Shown here piece after piece: positions 12,701 to 26,945 of a stretch of 64,000 nt of DNA. The DNA is taken from NCBI GenBank assembly GCA_950097015.1, contig CATNEN010000033.1, positions 3,146,001-3,210,000 of the forward strand, given 5' to 3'. Made by a program: the position numbers and the translations under genes. Under the pieces are notes generated by a model. It worked only from the letters and a program-made list of their open reading frames with translations, was not told the origin of the DNA and searched no databases. This DNA comes from Macrostomum hystrix. Its lineage: Eukaryota > Platyhelminthes > Macrostomidae. Position 1 is the stretch's first letter. Each line of letters starts with the position of its first letter.

Positions 12701-15700
12701 CACTCCCCATCTTCTTACTTCACTCCCCATCTTCTTACTTCACTCCCCATCTTCTTACTTCACTCCCCATCTTCTTACTTCACTCCCCATCTTCTTACTT
12801 CACTCCCCATCTTTTTACTTCACTCCCCATCTTTTTACTTCACTCCCCATCTTCTTACTTCACTCCCCATCTTCTTACTTCACTCCCCATCTTCTTACTT
12901 CACTCCCCATCTTCTTACTTCACTCCCCATCTTCTTACTTCACTCCCCATCTTCTTACTTCACTCCGCATCTTCTTACTTCACTCCCCATCTTCTTACTT
13001 CACTCCGCAATCTTCTTACTTCACTCCCCATCTTCTTACTTCACTCCCCATCTTCTCATTCCACTCCCCATCTTCTTACTTCACTCCCCATCTTCTCTCT
13101 CAACTCCCCATATTCTCTCTAAACTCCCCATCTTCTCACTCCACTCCCCATCTTCTTACTTCACTCCCCATCTTCTCACTTCACTCCCCATCTTCTCTCT
13201 CCACTCCCCATCTTCTCATTCCACTCCCCATCTTCTCATTCCACTCCCCATCTTCTCATTCCACTCCCCATCTTCTTACTTCACTCCCCATCTTCTCTCT
13301 CAACTCCCCATCTTCTCACTCCACTCCCCATCTTCTTTCTCCACTCCCCATCTTCTCTCTCCACTCCCCATCTTCTCACTTCACTCCCCATCTTCTCACT
13401 CCACTCCCCATCTTCTCACTTCACTCCCCATCTTCTCACTCCACTCCCCATCTTCTCACTCCACTCCCCATCTTCTCATTCCACTCCCCATCTTCTCATT
13501 CCACTCCCCATCTTCTCTCTCCACTCCCCATCTTCTCACTTCACTCCCCATCTTCTCACTTCACTCCCCATCTTCTCTCTCCACTCCCCATCTTCTCACT
13601 TCACTCCCCATCTTCTCTCTCCACTCCCCATCTTCTCACTTCACTCCCCATCTTCTCACTCCACTCCCCATCTTCTCACTCCACTCCCCATCTTCTCACT
13701 TCACTCCCCATCTTCTCACTCCACTCCCCATCTTCTCACTCCACTCCCCATCTTCTTACTTCACTCCCCATCTTCTTACTTCACTCCCCATCTTCTTACT
13801 TCACTCCCCATCTTCTTACTTCACTCCCCATCTTCTTACTTCACTCCCCATCTTCTTACTTCACTCCCCATCTTCTTACTTCACTCCCCATCTTCTTACT
13901 TCACTCCCCATCTTCTTACTTCACTCCCCATCTTCTTACTTCACTCCCCATCTTCTTACTTCACTCCCCATCTTCTTACTTCACTCCCCATCTTCTTACT
14001 TCACTCCCCATCTTCTTACTTCACTCCCCATCTTCTTACTTCACTCCCCATCTTCTTACTTCACTCCCCATCTTTTTACTTCACTCCCCATCTTTTTACT
14101 TCACTCCCCATCTTCTTACTTCACTCCCCATCTTCTTACTTCACTCCCCATCTTTTTACTTCACTCCCCATCTTCTTACTTCACTCCCCATCTTCTTACT
14201 TCACTCCCCATCTTCTTACTTCACTCCCCATCTTCTTACTTCACTCCCCATCTTCTTACTTCACTCCCCATCTTCTTACTTCACTCCCCATCTTCTTACT
14301 TCACTCCCCATCTTCTTACTTCACTCCCCATCTTCTTACTTCACTCCCCATCTTCTTACTTCACTCCCCATCTTCTTACTTCACTCCCCATCTTCTTACT
14401 TCACTCCCCATCTTCTTACTTCACTCCGCAATCTTCTTACTTCACTCCCCATCTTCTTACTTCACTCCCCATCTTCTTACTTCACTCCCCATCTTCTCAC
14501 TCCACTCCCCATCTTCTTACTTCACTCCCCATCTTCTCATTCCACTCCCCATCTTCTCATTCCACTCCCCATCTTCTTACTTCACTCCCCATCTTCTTAC
14601 TTCACTCCCCATCTTATCTCTAGACTCCGCATCTTCTCACTTCACTCCCCATCTTCTTACTTCACTCCCCATCTTCTTTCTTCACTCTCCATCTTCTTAC
14701 TTCACTCCCCATCTTTTTACTTCACTCCCCATCTTCTTACTTCACTCCCCATCTTCTTACTTCACTCCCCATCTTCTTACTTCACTCCCCATCTTCTTAC
14801 TTCACTCCCCATCTTCTTACTTCACTCCCCATCTTCTTACTTCACTCCCCATCTTCTTACTTCACTCCCCATCTTCTTACTTCACTCCCCATCTTCTTAC
14901 TTCACTCCCCATCTTCTTACTTCACTCCCCATCTTTTTACTTCACTCCCCATCTTTTTACTTCACTCCCCATCTTCTTACTTCACTCCCATCTTCTTACT
15001 TCACTCCCCATCTTCTTACTTCACTCCCCATCTTCTTACTTCACTCCCCATCTTCTTACTTCACTCCCCATCTTCTTACTTCACTCCGCATCTTCTTACT
15101 TCACTCCCCATCTTCTTACTTCACTCCGCAATCTTCTTACTTCACTCCCCATCTTCTTACTTCACTCCCATCTTCTCATTCCACTCCCCATCTTCTTACT
15201 TCACTCCCCATCTTCTCTCTCAACTCCCCATATTCTCTCTAAACTCCCCATCTTCTCACTCCACTCCCCATCTTCTTACTTCACTCCCCATCTTCTCACT
15301 TCACTCCCCATCTTCTCTCTCCACTCCCCATCTTCTCACTTCACTCCCCATCTTCTCACTCCACTCCCCATCTTCTCACTCCACTCCCCATCTTCTCATT
15401 CCACTCCCCATCTTCTCATTCCACTCCCCATCTTCTCTCTCCACTCCCCATCTTCTCACTTCACTCCCCATCTTCTCACTTCACTCCCCATCTTCTCTCT
15501 CCACTCCCCATCTTCTCACTTCACTCCCCATCTTCTCTCTCCACTCCCCATCTTCTCACTTCACTCCCCATCTTCTCACTCCACTCCCCATCTTCTCACT
15601 CCACTCCCCATCTTCTCACTTCACTCCCCATCTTCTCACTCCACTCCCCATCTTCTCACTCCACTCCCCATCTTCTTACTTCACTCCCCATCTTCTTACT

Positions 15701-18700
15701 TCACTCCCCATCTTCTTACTTCACTCCCCATCTTCTTACTTCACTCCCCATCTTCTTACTTCACTCCCCATCTTCTTACTTCACTCCCCATCTTCTTACT
15801 TCACTCCCCATCTTCTTACTTCACTCCCCATCTTCTTACTTCACTCCCATCTTCTTACTTCACTCCCCATCTTCTTACTTCACTCCCCATCTTCTTACTT
15901 CACTCCCCATCTTCTTACTTCACTCCCCATCTTCTTACTTCACTCCCCATCTTCTTACTTCACTCCCCATCTTCTTACTTCACTCCCATCTTTTTACTTC
16001 ACTCCCCATCTTTTTACTTCACTCCCCATCTTCTTACTTCACTCCCCATCTTCTTACTTCACTCCCCATCTTTTTACTTCACTCCCCATCTTCTTACTTC
16101 ACTCCCCATCTTCTTACTTCACTCCCCATCTTCTTACTTCACTCCCCATCTTCTTACTTCACTCCCCATCTTCTTACTTCACTCCCCATCTTCTTACTTC
16201 ACTCCCCATCTTCTTACTTCACTCCCCATCTTCTTACTTCACTCCCCATCTTCTTACTTCACTCCCCATCTTCTTACTTCACTCCCCATCTTCTTACTTC
16301 ACTCCCCATCTTCTTACTTCACTCCCCATCTTCTTACTTCACTCCGCAATCTTCTTACTTCACTCCCCATCTTCTTACTTCACTCCCCATCTTCTTACTT
16401 CACTCCCCATCTTCTCACTCCACTCCCCATCTTCTTACTTCACTCCCCATCTTCTCATTCCACTCCCCATCTTCTCATTCCACTCCCCATCTTCTTACTT
16501 CACTCCCCATCTTCTTACTTCACTCCCCATCTTATCTCTAGACTCCGCATCTTCTCACTTCACTCCCCATCTTCTTACTTCACTCCCCATCTTCTTTCTT
16601 CACTCTCCATCTTCTCACTTCACTCCCCATCTTCTCACTTCACTCCCCATCTTCTCTCTCCACTCCCCATCTTCTCACTTCACTCCCCATCTTCTCTCTC
16701 CACTCCCCATCTTCTCACTTCACTCCCCATCTTCTCACTCCACTCCCCATCTTCTCACTCCACTCCCCATCTTCTCACTTCACTCCCCATCTTCTCACTC
16801 CACTCCCCATCTTCTCACTCCACTCCCCATCTTCTTACTTCACTCCCCATCTTCTTACTTCACTCCCCATCTTCTTACTTCACTCCCCATCTTCTTACTT
16901 CACTCCCCATCTTCTTACTTCACTCCCCATCTTCTTACTTCACTCCCCATCTTCTTACTTCACTCCCCATCTTCTTACTTCACTCCCCATCTTCTTACTT
17001 CACTCCCCATCTTCTTACTTCACTCCCCATCTTCTTACTTCACTCCCCATCTTCTTACTTCACTCCCCATCTTCTTACTTCACTCCCCATCTTCTTACTT
17101 CACTCCCCATCTTCTTACTTCACTCCCCATCTTCTTACTTCACTCCCCATCTTTTTACTTCACTCCCCATCTTTTTACTTCACTCCCCATCTTCTTACTT
17201 CACTCCCCATCTTCTTACTTCACTCCCCATCTTTTTACTTCACTCCCCATCTTCTTACTTCACTCCCCATCTTCTTACTTCACTCCCCATCTTCTTACTT
17301 CACTCCCCATCTTCTTACTTCACTCCCCATCTTCTTACTTCACTCCCCATCTTCTTACTTCACTCCCCATCTTCTTACTTCACTCCCCATCTTCTTACTT
17401 CACTCCCCATCTTCTTACTTCACTCCCCATCTTCTTACTTCACTCCCCATCTTCTTACTTCACTCCCCATCTTCTTACTTCACTCCCCATCTTCTTACTT
17501 CACTCCGCAATCTTCTTACTTCACTCCCCATCTTCTTACTTCACTCCCCATCTTCTTACTTCACTCCCCATCTTCTCACTCCACTCCCCATCTTCTTACT
17601 TCACTCCCCATCTTCTCATTCCACTCCCCATCTTCTCATTCCACTCCCCATCTTCTTACTTCACTCCCCATCTTCTTACTTCACTCCCCATCTTATCTCT
17701 AGACTCCGCATCTTCTCACTTCACTCCCCATCTTCTTACTTCACTCCCCATCTTCTTTCTTCACTCTCCATCTTCTTACTTCACTCCCCATCTTTTTACT
17801 TCACTCCCCATCTTCTTACTTCACTCCCCCATCTTCTTACTTCACTCCCCATCTTCTTACTTCACTCCCCATCTTCTTACTTCACTCCCCATCTTCTTAC
17901 TTCACTCCCCATCTTCTTACTTCACTCCCCATCTTCTTACTTCACTCCCCATCTTCTTACTTCACTCCCCATCTTCTTACTTCACTCCCCATCTTCTTAC
18001 TTCACTCCCCATCTTTTTACTTCACTCCCCATCTTTTTACTTCACTCCCCATCTTCTTACTTCACTCCCCATCTTCTTACTTCACTCCCCATCTTCTTAC
18101 TTCACTCCCCATCTTCTTACTTCACTCCCCATCTTCTTACTTCACTCCCCATCTTCTTACTTCACTCCGCATCTTCTTACTTCACTCCCCATCTTCTTAC
18201 TTCACTCCGCAATCTTCTTACTTCACTCCCCATCTTCTTACTTCACTCCCCATCTTCTTACTTCACTCCCCATCTTCTCACTCCACTCCCCATCTTCTTA
18301 CTTCACTCCCCATCTTCTCATTCCACTCCCCATCTTCTCATTCCACTCCCCATCTTCTTACTTCACTCCCCATCTTCTTACTTCACTCCCCATCTTATCT
18401 CTAGACTCCGCATCTTCTCACTTCACTCCCCATCTTCTTACTTCACTCCCCATCTTCTTTCTTCACTCTCCATCTTCTTACTTCACTCCCCATCTTTTTA
18501 CTTCACTCCCCATCTTCTTACTTCACTCCCCATCTTCTTACTTCACTCCCCATCTTCTCATTCCACTCCCCATCTTCTTACTTCACTCCCCATCTTATCT
18601 CTAGACTCCGCATCTTCTCACTTCACTCCCCATCTTCTTACTTCACTCCCCATCTTCTTACTTCACTCCCCATCTTCTTACTTCACTCCCCATCTTCTTA

Positions 18701-21700
18701 CTTCACTCCCCATCTTCTTACTTCACTCCCCATCTTCTTACTCACTCCCCATCTTCTTACTTCACTCCCCATCTTCTTACTTCACTCCCCATCTTCTTAC
18801 TTCACTCCCCATCTTCTTACTTCACTCCCCATCTTCTTACTTCACTCCCCATCTTCTTACTTCACTCCCCATCTTCTTACTTCACTCCCCATCTTCTTAC
18901 TTCACTCCCCATCTTTTTACTTCACTCCCCATCTTTTTACTTCACTCCCCATCTTCTTACTTCACTCCCCATCTTCTTACTTCACTCCCCATCTTCTTAC
19001 TTCACTCCCCATCTTCTTACTTCACTCCCCATCTTCTTACTTCACTCCCCATCTTCTTACTTCACTCCGCATCTTCTTACTTCACTCCCCATCTTCTTAC
19101 TTCACTCCGCAATCTTCTTACTTCACTCCCCATCTTCTTACTTCACTCCCCATCTTCTTACTTCACTCCCCATCTTCTCACTCCACTCCCCATCTTCTTA
19201 CTTCACTCCCCATCTTCTCATTCCACTCCCCATCTTCTCATTCCACTCCCCATCTTCTTACTTCACTCCCCATCTTCTTACTTCACTCCCCATCTTATCT
19301 CTAGACTCCGCATCTTCTCACTTCACTCCCCATCTTCTTACTTCACTCCCCATCTTCTTTCTTCACTCTCTATCTTCTTACTTCACTCCCCATCTTTTTA
19401 CTTCACTCCCCATCTTCTTACTTCACTCCCCATCTTCTTACTTCACTCCCCATCTTCTTACTTCACTCCCCATCTTCTTACTTCACTCCCCATCTTCTTA
19501 CTTCACTCCCCATCTTCTTACTTCACTCCCCATCTTCTTACTTCACTCCCCATCTTCTTACTTCACTCCCCATCTTCTTACTTCACTCCCCATCTTCTTA
19601 CTTCACTCCCCATCTTTTTACTTCACTCCCCATCTTTTTACTTCACTCCCCATCTTCTTACTTCACTCCCCATCTTCTTACTTCACTCCCCATCTTCTTA
19701 CTTCACTCCCCATCTTCTTACTTCACTCCCCATCTTCTTACTTCACTCCCCATCTTATCTCTAGACTCAGCATCTTCTCACTCCACTCCCCATCTTCTTA
19801 CTTCACTCCCCATCTTCTTACTTCACTCCCCATCTTCTCATTCCACTCCCCATCTTCTTACTTCACTCCCCATCTTCTCTCTCAACTCCCCATATTCTCT
19901 CTCAACTCCCCATCTTCTCACTCCACTCCCCATCTTCTTACTTCACTCCCCATCTTCTCACTTCACTCCCCATCTTCTCTCTCCACTCCCTATCTTCTCA
20001 TTCCACTCCCCATCTTCTCATTCCACTCCCCATCTTCTCATTCAACTCCCCTTCTTCTTACTTCACTCCCCATCTTCTCTCTCAACTCCCCATCTTCTCA
20101 CTCCACTCCCCATCTTCTTACTCCACTCCCCATCTTCTCTCTCCACTCCCCATCTTCTCACTTCACTCCCCATCTTCTCACTCCACTCCCCATCTTCTCT
20201 CTCCACTCCCCATCTTCTCACTCCACTCCCCATCTTCTCACTTCACTCCCCATCTTCTCACTCCACTCCCCATCTTCTCACTTCACTCCCCATCTTCTCT
20301 CTCCACTCCCCATCTTCTCACTTCACTCCCCATCTTCTCTCTCCACTCCCCATCTTCTCACTCCACTCCCCATCTTCTCATTCCACTCCCCATCTTCTTA
20401 CTTCACTCCCCATCTTCTTACTTCACTCCCCATCTTCTCACTTCACTCCCCATCTTCTCTCTCCACTCCCCATCTTCTCACTCCACTCCCCATCTTCTTA
20501 CTTCACTCCCCATCTTCTCTCTCCACTCCCCATCTTCTCACTCCACTCCCCATCTTCTTACTTCACTCCCCATCTTATCTCTCCACTCCCCATCTTCTCT
20601 CTCAACTCCCCATCTTCTCACTCCACTCCCCATCTTCTTACTTCACTCCCCATCTTCTCTCTCCACTCCCCATCTTCTCACTCCACTCTCCATCTTCTTA
20701 CTTCACTCCCCATCTTTTTACTTCACTCCCCATCTTCTTACTTCACTCCCCATCTTCTTACTTCACTCCCCATCTTCTTACTTCACTCCCCATCTTCTTA
20801 CTTCACTCCCCATCTTCTTACTTCACTCCCCATCTTCTTACTTCACTCCCCATCTTCTTACTTCACTCCCCATCTTCTTACTTCACTCCCCATCTTCTTA
20901 CTTCACTCCCCATCTTCTTACTTCACTCCCCATCTTTTTACTTCACTCCCCATCTTTTTACTTCACTCCCCATCTTCTTACTTCACTCCCCATCTTCTTA
21001 CTTCACTCCCCATCTTCTTACTTCACTCCCCATCTTCTTACTTCACTCCCCATCTTCTTACTTCACTCCCCATCTTCTTACTTCACTCCGCATCTTCTTA
21101 CTTCACTCCCCATCTTCTTACTTCACTCCGCAATCTTCTTACTTCACTCCCCATCTTCTTACTTCACTCCCCATCTTCTTACTTCACTCCCCATCTTCTC
21201 ACTCCACTCCCCATCTTCTTACTTCACTCCCCATCTTCTCATTCCACTCCCCATCTTCTCATTCCACTCCCCATCTTCTTACTTCACTCCCCATCTTCTT
21301 ACTTCACTCCCCATCTTATCTCTAGACTCCGCATCTTCTTACTTCACTCCCCATCTTCTTACTTCACTCCCCATCTTCTTTCTTCACTCTCCATCTTCTT
21401 ACTTCACTCCCCATCTTTTTACTTCACTCCCCATCTTCTTACTTCACTCCCCATCTTCTTACTTCACTCCCCATCTTCTTACTTCACTCCCCATCTTCTT
21501 ACTTCACTCCCCATCTTCTTACTTCACTCCCCATCTTCTTACTTCACTCCCCATCTTCTTACTTCACTCCCCATCTTCTTACTTCACTCCCCATCTTCTT
21601 ACTTCACTCCCCATCTTCTTACTTCACTCCCCATCTTTTTACTTCACTCCCCATCTTTTTACTTCACTCCCCATCTTCTTACTTCACTCCCCATCTTCTT

Positions 21701-23040
21701 ACTTCACTCCCCATCTTCTTACTTCACTCCCCATCTTCTTACTTCACTCCCCATCTTCTTACTTCACTCCCCATCTTATCTCTAGACTCAGCATCTTCTC
21801 ACTCCACTCCCCATCTTCTTACTTCACTCCCCATCTTCTTACTTCACTCCCCATCTTCTCATTCCACTCCCCATCTTCTTACTTCACTCCCCATCTTCTC
21901 TCTCAACTCCCCATATTCTCTCTCAACTCCCCATCTTCTCACTCCACTCCCCATCTTCTTACTTCACTCCCCATCTTCTCACTTCACTCCCCATCTTCTC
22001 TCTCCACTCCCTATCTTCTCATTCCACTCCCCATCTTCTCATTCCACTCCCCATCTTCTCATTCCACTCCCCATCTTCTTACTTCACTCCCCATCTTCTC
22101 TCTCAACTCCCCATCTTCTCACTCCACTCCCCATCTTCTTACTCCACTCCCCATCTTCTCTCTCCACTCCCCATCTTCTCACTTCACTCCCCATCTTCTC
22201 ACTCCACTCCCCATCTTCTCTCTCCACTCCCCATCTTCTCACTCCACTCCCCATCTTCTCACTTCACTCCCCATCTTCTCACTCCACTCCCCATCTTCTC
22301 ACTTCACTCCCCATCTTCTCTCTCCACTCCCCATCTTCTCACTTCACTCCCCATCTTCTCTCTCCACTCCCCATCTTCTCACTCCACTCCCCATCTTCTC
22401 ATTCCACTCCCCATCTTCTTACTTCACTCCCCATCTTCTTACTTCACTCCCCATCTTCTCACTTCACTCCCCATCTTCTCTCTCCACTCCCCATCTTCTC
22501 ACTCCACTCCCCATCTTCTTACTTCACTCCCCATCTTCTCTCTCCACTCCCCATCTTCTCACTCCACTCCCCATCTTCTTACTTCACTCCCCATCTTATC
22601 TCTCCACTCCCCATCTTCTACTCAACTCCCCATCTTCTCACTCCACTCCCCATCTTCTTACTTCACTCCCCATCTTCTCTTACTCCACTCCCCATCTTCT
22701 CACTCCACTCCCCATCTTCTTACTTCACTCCCCATCTTCTCTCTCCACTCCCCATCTTCTCACTCCACTCCCTATCTTCTTACTTCACTCCCCATCTTCT
22801 TACTTCACTCCCCATCTTCTCTCTCCACTCCCCATCTTCTCACTCCACTCCCCATCTTCTTACTTCACTCCCCATCTTATCTCTCCACTCCCCATCTTCT
22901 CTCTCAACTCCCCATCTTCTCACTCCACTCCCCATCTTCTTACTTCACTCCCCATCCTATCATTCCGATCCCCATCTTCTCACTTCGATCCTCATCTTCT
23001 CATTTTGCTCTCAATCTTCTCATTCCTCTCCCCATATTTA
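6719..23040. repeat. 16.3-kb minisatellite array, 20-bp unit
   Basis: Hundreds of tandem copies of CTTCTTACTTCACTCCCCAT and its variants (TTCTCATTCCACTCCCCAT, TTCTCTCTCAACTCCCCAT, TTATCTCTAGACTCCGCAT). The canonical unit has no G on the plus strand, so it is pyrimidine-rich there and C-free on the minus strand. Variant units recur in the same order, showing higher-order blocks of roughly 0.7-2 kb. A marker with one extra base (CTCCGCAATCTT) occurs near 8542, 12305, 13005, 14425, 15126, 16344, 17505, 18207, 19107 and 21128. The first and last units are diverged. It lies about 470 bp beyond the CFAP53 stop codon. Confidence 0.97.
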
Positions 23041-23506
23041 TTTGATTCCCATCTTCTCATTCTGTCACTTCTTCATTCCAATTTTTTCGTCCCTCTGCGC
23101 CGTTAGACTTTTTAATGTATGATATTCTTGTCTAGAAGTACAGCAATCAAAATTAAGTATTTAATTTTTAAATCAATTTGCATCTGAGTGTTAAAAGCTT
23201 CCTAGTCGCCATATTATCTTAGATATACACTTAAAAGCACTCCAACACATATATATATTTAATTTGTAACCCTTCTGGCCTTTTTGTTAATCCTCGTTAC
23301 ATTGAAGCGCAAGATATTGTCAAGTTTTTATTTTACATTGAACAATTAGAATCAGATATTAGAGTATTTGCCATCTCGCAGTGGAGGATGGACACAGAAT
23401 TGGTCGCAGATACAACAGGGAAACCATGCTGGCTACCATAAAAGTTGCATATAAGTTCTAATGGGCACAATTGTGAACGGCATTTCAGAAGGATGAGAGA
23501 GAGAGT
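23041..23506 (-). other. CFAP53 3' flank with polyadenylation signal
   Basis: AT-rich unique sequence separating the array from the CFAP53 stop codon. On the minus strand an AATAAA lies at 23332-23327, about 175 bases beyond the stop, which fits a short 3' UTR. No other gene is seen. Confidence 0.5.
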
Positions 23507-26500
23507 TCAGTAGAGGCTCTTGCCGCTTGCCAGCCAAGCCTTGCGCATGGGGTGCATCTTTGGGTCGATCCACTCCATGTTGGCGGCCGCGCGCAGTCGC
23601 TCCAGCTCGCGCTCCCGCTCCTGCCGAAGTCGCTCCTCCTCGCGCCGGTGCTCCTCCTCCTGCAGCTGGCGCAGGTGTTCGTTGAAGTTGATCTGCGCCT
23701 TCAGCTCGCCGCCAAAGTTAATGTTTTTCTGGTGACGAGCAGCCGCCTCTTCGCGCTCCTCCGCCTTCATGGCCTCGATGCGGGCCAGGATATTGGCCTT
23801 CTCCTCGGCTGCCTCGCGCTGACGGCGTTCATTGGCCAGCAGGCGCTCCTGGATCTGCGTCCTGCGCTCCGCCATCACCTGCTCCAGCAGCTGCCGTCTG
23901 GCCTCCTTCTCGCGACGCCATTGGTCCAGCCGCTTCTGCCACTGCTGCTGAATCTCTGCGTCTAGTAGGCGCTCCAGCTCCGCCTCTCTGCAAAGCAATG
24001 AGGATTGGCTAATGCTTGATGAGGACTGGACGATGCTTAATGAGGATTGGACGATGCTTGACAAGGATTTGCTTTTTCTCGATGAGGATTGGACGATGCT
24101 TGATAAGGATTGGCTGGTACTCGATGAGGATTGGACGATGCTTGATGAGGATTGGACGATACTTGATGAGGATTGGACGATGCTTGATGAGGATTGGACG
24201 ATGCTTGATGAAGATTGGACGATGCTTGATGAGGATTGGACGATGCTTGATGAAGATTGGACGATGCTTGATAAGGATTGGCTGGTACTCGATGAGGATT
24301 GGACGATGCTTGATGAGGATTGGACGATACTTGATGAGGATTGGACGATGCTTGATGAGGATTGGACGATGCTTGATGAAGATTTATTTTAGCATAGTAG
24401 TTTTCGTACTTGTTTTTGACTGATTATTTAACTTATCAATCTGAGTTTTTAGCATCAGCAGCAGCAACAATCCTCACCTGGCCTTCTCCTCCTCCATCAT
24501 GTTGTGCAGGTACTCCCTGTACCGCCGATCCTCCTCGCGCATCGCCAACTTCTTGGCCCGCGTGTTGGCCTCCTCGACGCGGCTCTCCTCAGCCAGCTGC
24601 TCCAGGATCTTCAAGTCGAAGGCCAGCTCCTCCTGGGCCTCGCGAGCCTTCTGGCGCATCCGCAGCCGGATGTTCCTGTCCAGCATTCGGCGGGTCTCCT
24701 GCTCCTTGCGGCGGCGCTCCTCGGCCGCCTGCGCCACCTCCACCTGAATTGATATATTTGTTTGAATGTAAAATTTATCGACTAACTACAAGTGGCTCAG
24801 CGGAAATTTAGATTTTTATCTACCTTTCTCAGCTCCTCCATCTCGCGGACCAGCTGAGCCTCCTCCTCCTTGAGCTTCAGCTCCTCATCCCGGCGAGCCC
24901 TGAAGGCCGCCCTCTGCTGTTCCAGCACCTCCACCGTCTCCATCTCTCGCCGGCGCCTCTCGGCGAGGTCGCGCTCTTCCCGACCTGCCTTGGCCGCCAA
25001 CTCCTCCTTCCACAGCTCGTGGAAGTACTGTTCCTCGGCTTTGCGCTGCGCCTCCAGGCGCTGCTTCAGATGCACCTGACAGGTTTGAGTGTTGGGTGGG
25101 GAGTAGCTACAGGAGAATCTGATGAGGCCTCAGTGTGATTTAGTAAGGCTTCAGGTGAATCTGGTAGGGCTTCAGGATGATTTTGTTAGGTTTCAGGTGG
25201 ATTTGATAAGGCTTCAGCGGATCTGGTGAGGTTTTAGGCGGATCTGATGAAGCTCAGGTCGATCTGGTGAGGCTTCAGGCGGATATGATGTAGTTTCAGG
25301 TGGATCTGGTGAGGCTTTAGTTAGACGTACAAAGGTTATTTTTCAATTTAAAAGAATTGTTAATGTGCAGATATTGGCTAAGTCAGTAAAGCAAGATGCT
25401 ACACACAAAGCTATCGAACCTGGTTGTCCCGCTCGGCGATGACCTCCGCCAGGTGACGCTTCTGCAAGTTGGTCCGCAGCTCCTCGCTCTGCTCGCGCCA
25501 AAGCTCGTTCATCTTCTGCTCCACCAGCTGCTGGCGCTCCGCCTCCTTCTCCTCGCGCAGCTGGCGCGCCCGCTCCCGCATCTTGGCCTGCCGCTCCAGC
25601 ACGGTCTCCTGGCTGGCGTCCATCTCCTCAAGGTGGCGCCGCTCGTCGGCTTCCAGCAGCGCGCGCAGCCGGTCCCGGCGCTCCTCGATGCGCATCTCCA
25701 TCTGGCGCCGGTGCTCCTGAAGTCGCCTGCTGACTGCCTTCCGCTGCAGCTTCTTGCTGGTCTGCTGCTCCCAGTCGCTACGCATGTCCGTCAGGGCCTG
25801 GGCGCGCACCTGGGCCTCCGTCTCGGCGCGGCGAGCGGCTTCCTCTCGGCTCTGCTGGATGATCCAGTCGCCGGCGCCGCTGCCTGGGGTGCGGCCCAGC
25901 TGGCGTGGTTGGAAATTATTCAAAATAATTTTTTTGTTTTTCATTCTTAACTAGCATCCGTTAACAGCGCTTTTCATATCTACTTGAAGTAGTCACTAGA
26001 TTTGTGATAAACTGAGTTATTAAAACTTTAAATGTCTGTTTCTTCTATAGTTCAACATTTCCAACATTATTAAAATATACGAGCGTATTTATATATTTAT
26101 GGAGTTTTTGCTGAATTAAATATTTTATATAGATTTTAAAATGGCAATTTTTAAAACCAAAAGCAATGGTCACAATCAAAAACTCCCAGAATTTTTATTA
26201 AGGTTAATGCATATTTGATGCAATATGCAACAGAAAAGATTCTAACGTAAAACACTGAGCTTTACTAATTCTCTTAGAAAAAGTGAACAAAATGCACTTT
26301 TGCTTCTTCAGTGTTTATTCCTAAAAGCATCCTTTTGTTTTTATATTGCAATGTTTCAGATTATGTAGCATCTGCATTAATGAATCACCATTACCTGCAA
26401 ACTAAAAAAGTAAGCAAGCACACAAAAATTCTCTAAAAAACATTTCGAGCACATCATGTCACTTTATACACAGAAAATATATTAGTTAAAGATAATCAGC

Positions 26501-26945
26501 GTTCGAAATCGAAATAAGCATTTTGTTGCATTTTAGTTAAATTTAATATAACTTTATTCTTCTTAGACCCGAGACTCAAAATTTAAATATTTAAATTATT
26601 TTTAAGGGGACATGCCTCATAGAACCAAATGAATGAGTGTATTTTGTAAGCTAAATACGATGTTTCTTCATTCACATAAGACTTCTGGGCATAATTTGTT
26701 GTTTCCTTCCACTATAAAAATTTATATGTTTTAGAAAATCAGACTCACGTATGTATTTGTGTCTTATCTTATTTCGTCCCAGCTGTTGAATATTTACACG
26801 TAAATATTAAAGCTGTGCTATTAATACGAGCTAAATTGAGCTCAGATGAGCTTAGAAGTAAAGTATTACTTACAATGCCCACACTGTTTGGCTCAGGGCC
26901 ACGAAATTCTCTCTGACGAGTTCTTCTTTTCTCTACAGAAAGCAT
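23507..26945 (-). CDS. CFAP53: Cilia- and flagella-associated protein 53
   Basis: A coiled-coil, TPH-domain protein of motile cilia and centriolar satellites; in vertebrates it is a microtubule inner protein needed for left-right patterning. Exons on the minus strand are 26945-26874, 25899-25420, 25075-24824, 24743-24478 and 23987-23507, all phase-consistent, giving 516 residues; the human protein is about the same length. The start (MLSVEKRRTRQREFRGPEP) matches the family N-terminus, as do the EARRQLLEQVM block and the C-terminal HPMRKA motif. Nearly all of residues 40-490 are Glu/Arg/Gln-rich helix. Most donors are canonical GT; exon 2 uses a weak GTTCGA donor. Exon 2 could start 51 bases earlier, but the composition change favours 25899. 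Introns 2 and 4 hold tandem repeats. Confidence 0.92.
24003..24392. repeat. 21-bp minisatellite in CFAP53 intron 4
   Basis: About 18 copies of a 21-bp unit built on GATGAGGATTGGACGATG plus CTT, with variants GATAAGGATTGGCTGGTACT. It fills most of the 490-bp intron and starts 15 bases from the splice acceptor of exon 5. The open frames across it are a by-product of a unit whose length is a multiple of three. Confidence 0.93.
25085..25335. repeat. Degenerate repeat of about 21 bp in CFAP53 intron 2
   Basis: About ten diverged copies of a unit resembling AGGCTTCAGGTGGATCTGGT fill the central part of the 344-bp intron. Copies differ at several positions each, so this looks like an old, decaying array compared with intron 4. 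Confidence 0.75.

Noticed and set aside
6719-23040. Possible CRISPR array
   Set aside because: Units are contiguous 20-bp tandem copies with no unique spacers, in a eukaryotic setting.
25396-25954. A 184-codon Leu-rich plus-strand frame
   Set aside because: It is the reverse of CFAP53 exon 2; Glu/Arg-rich coiled coil read backwards gives Leu/Ala/Ser.
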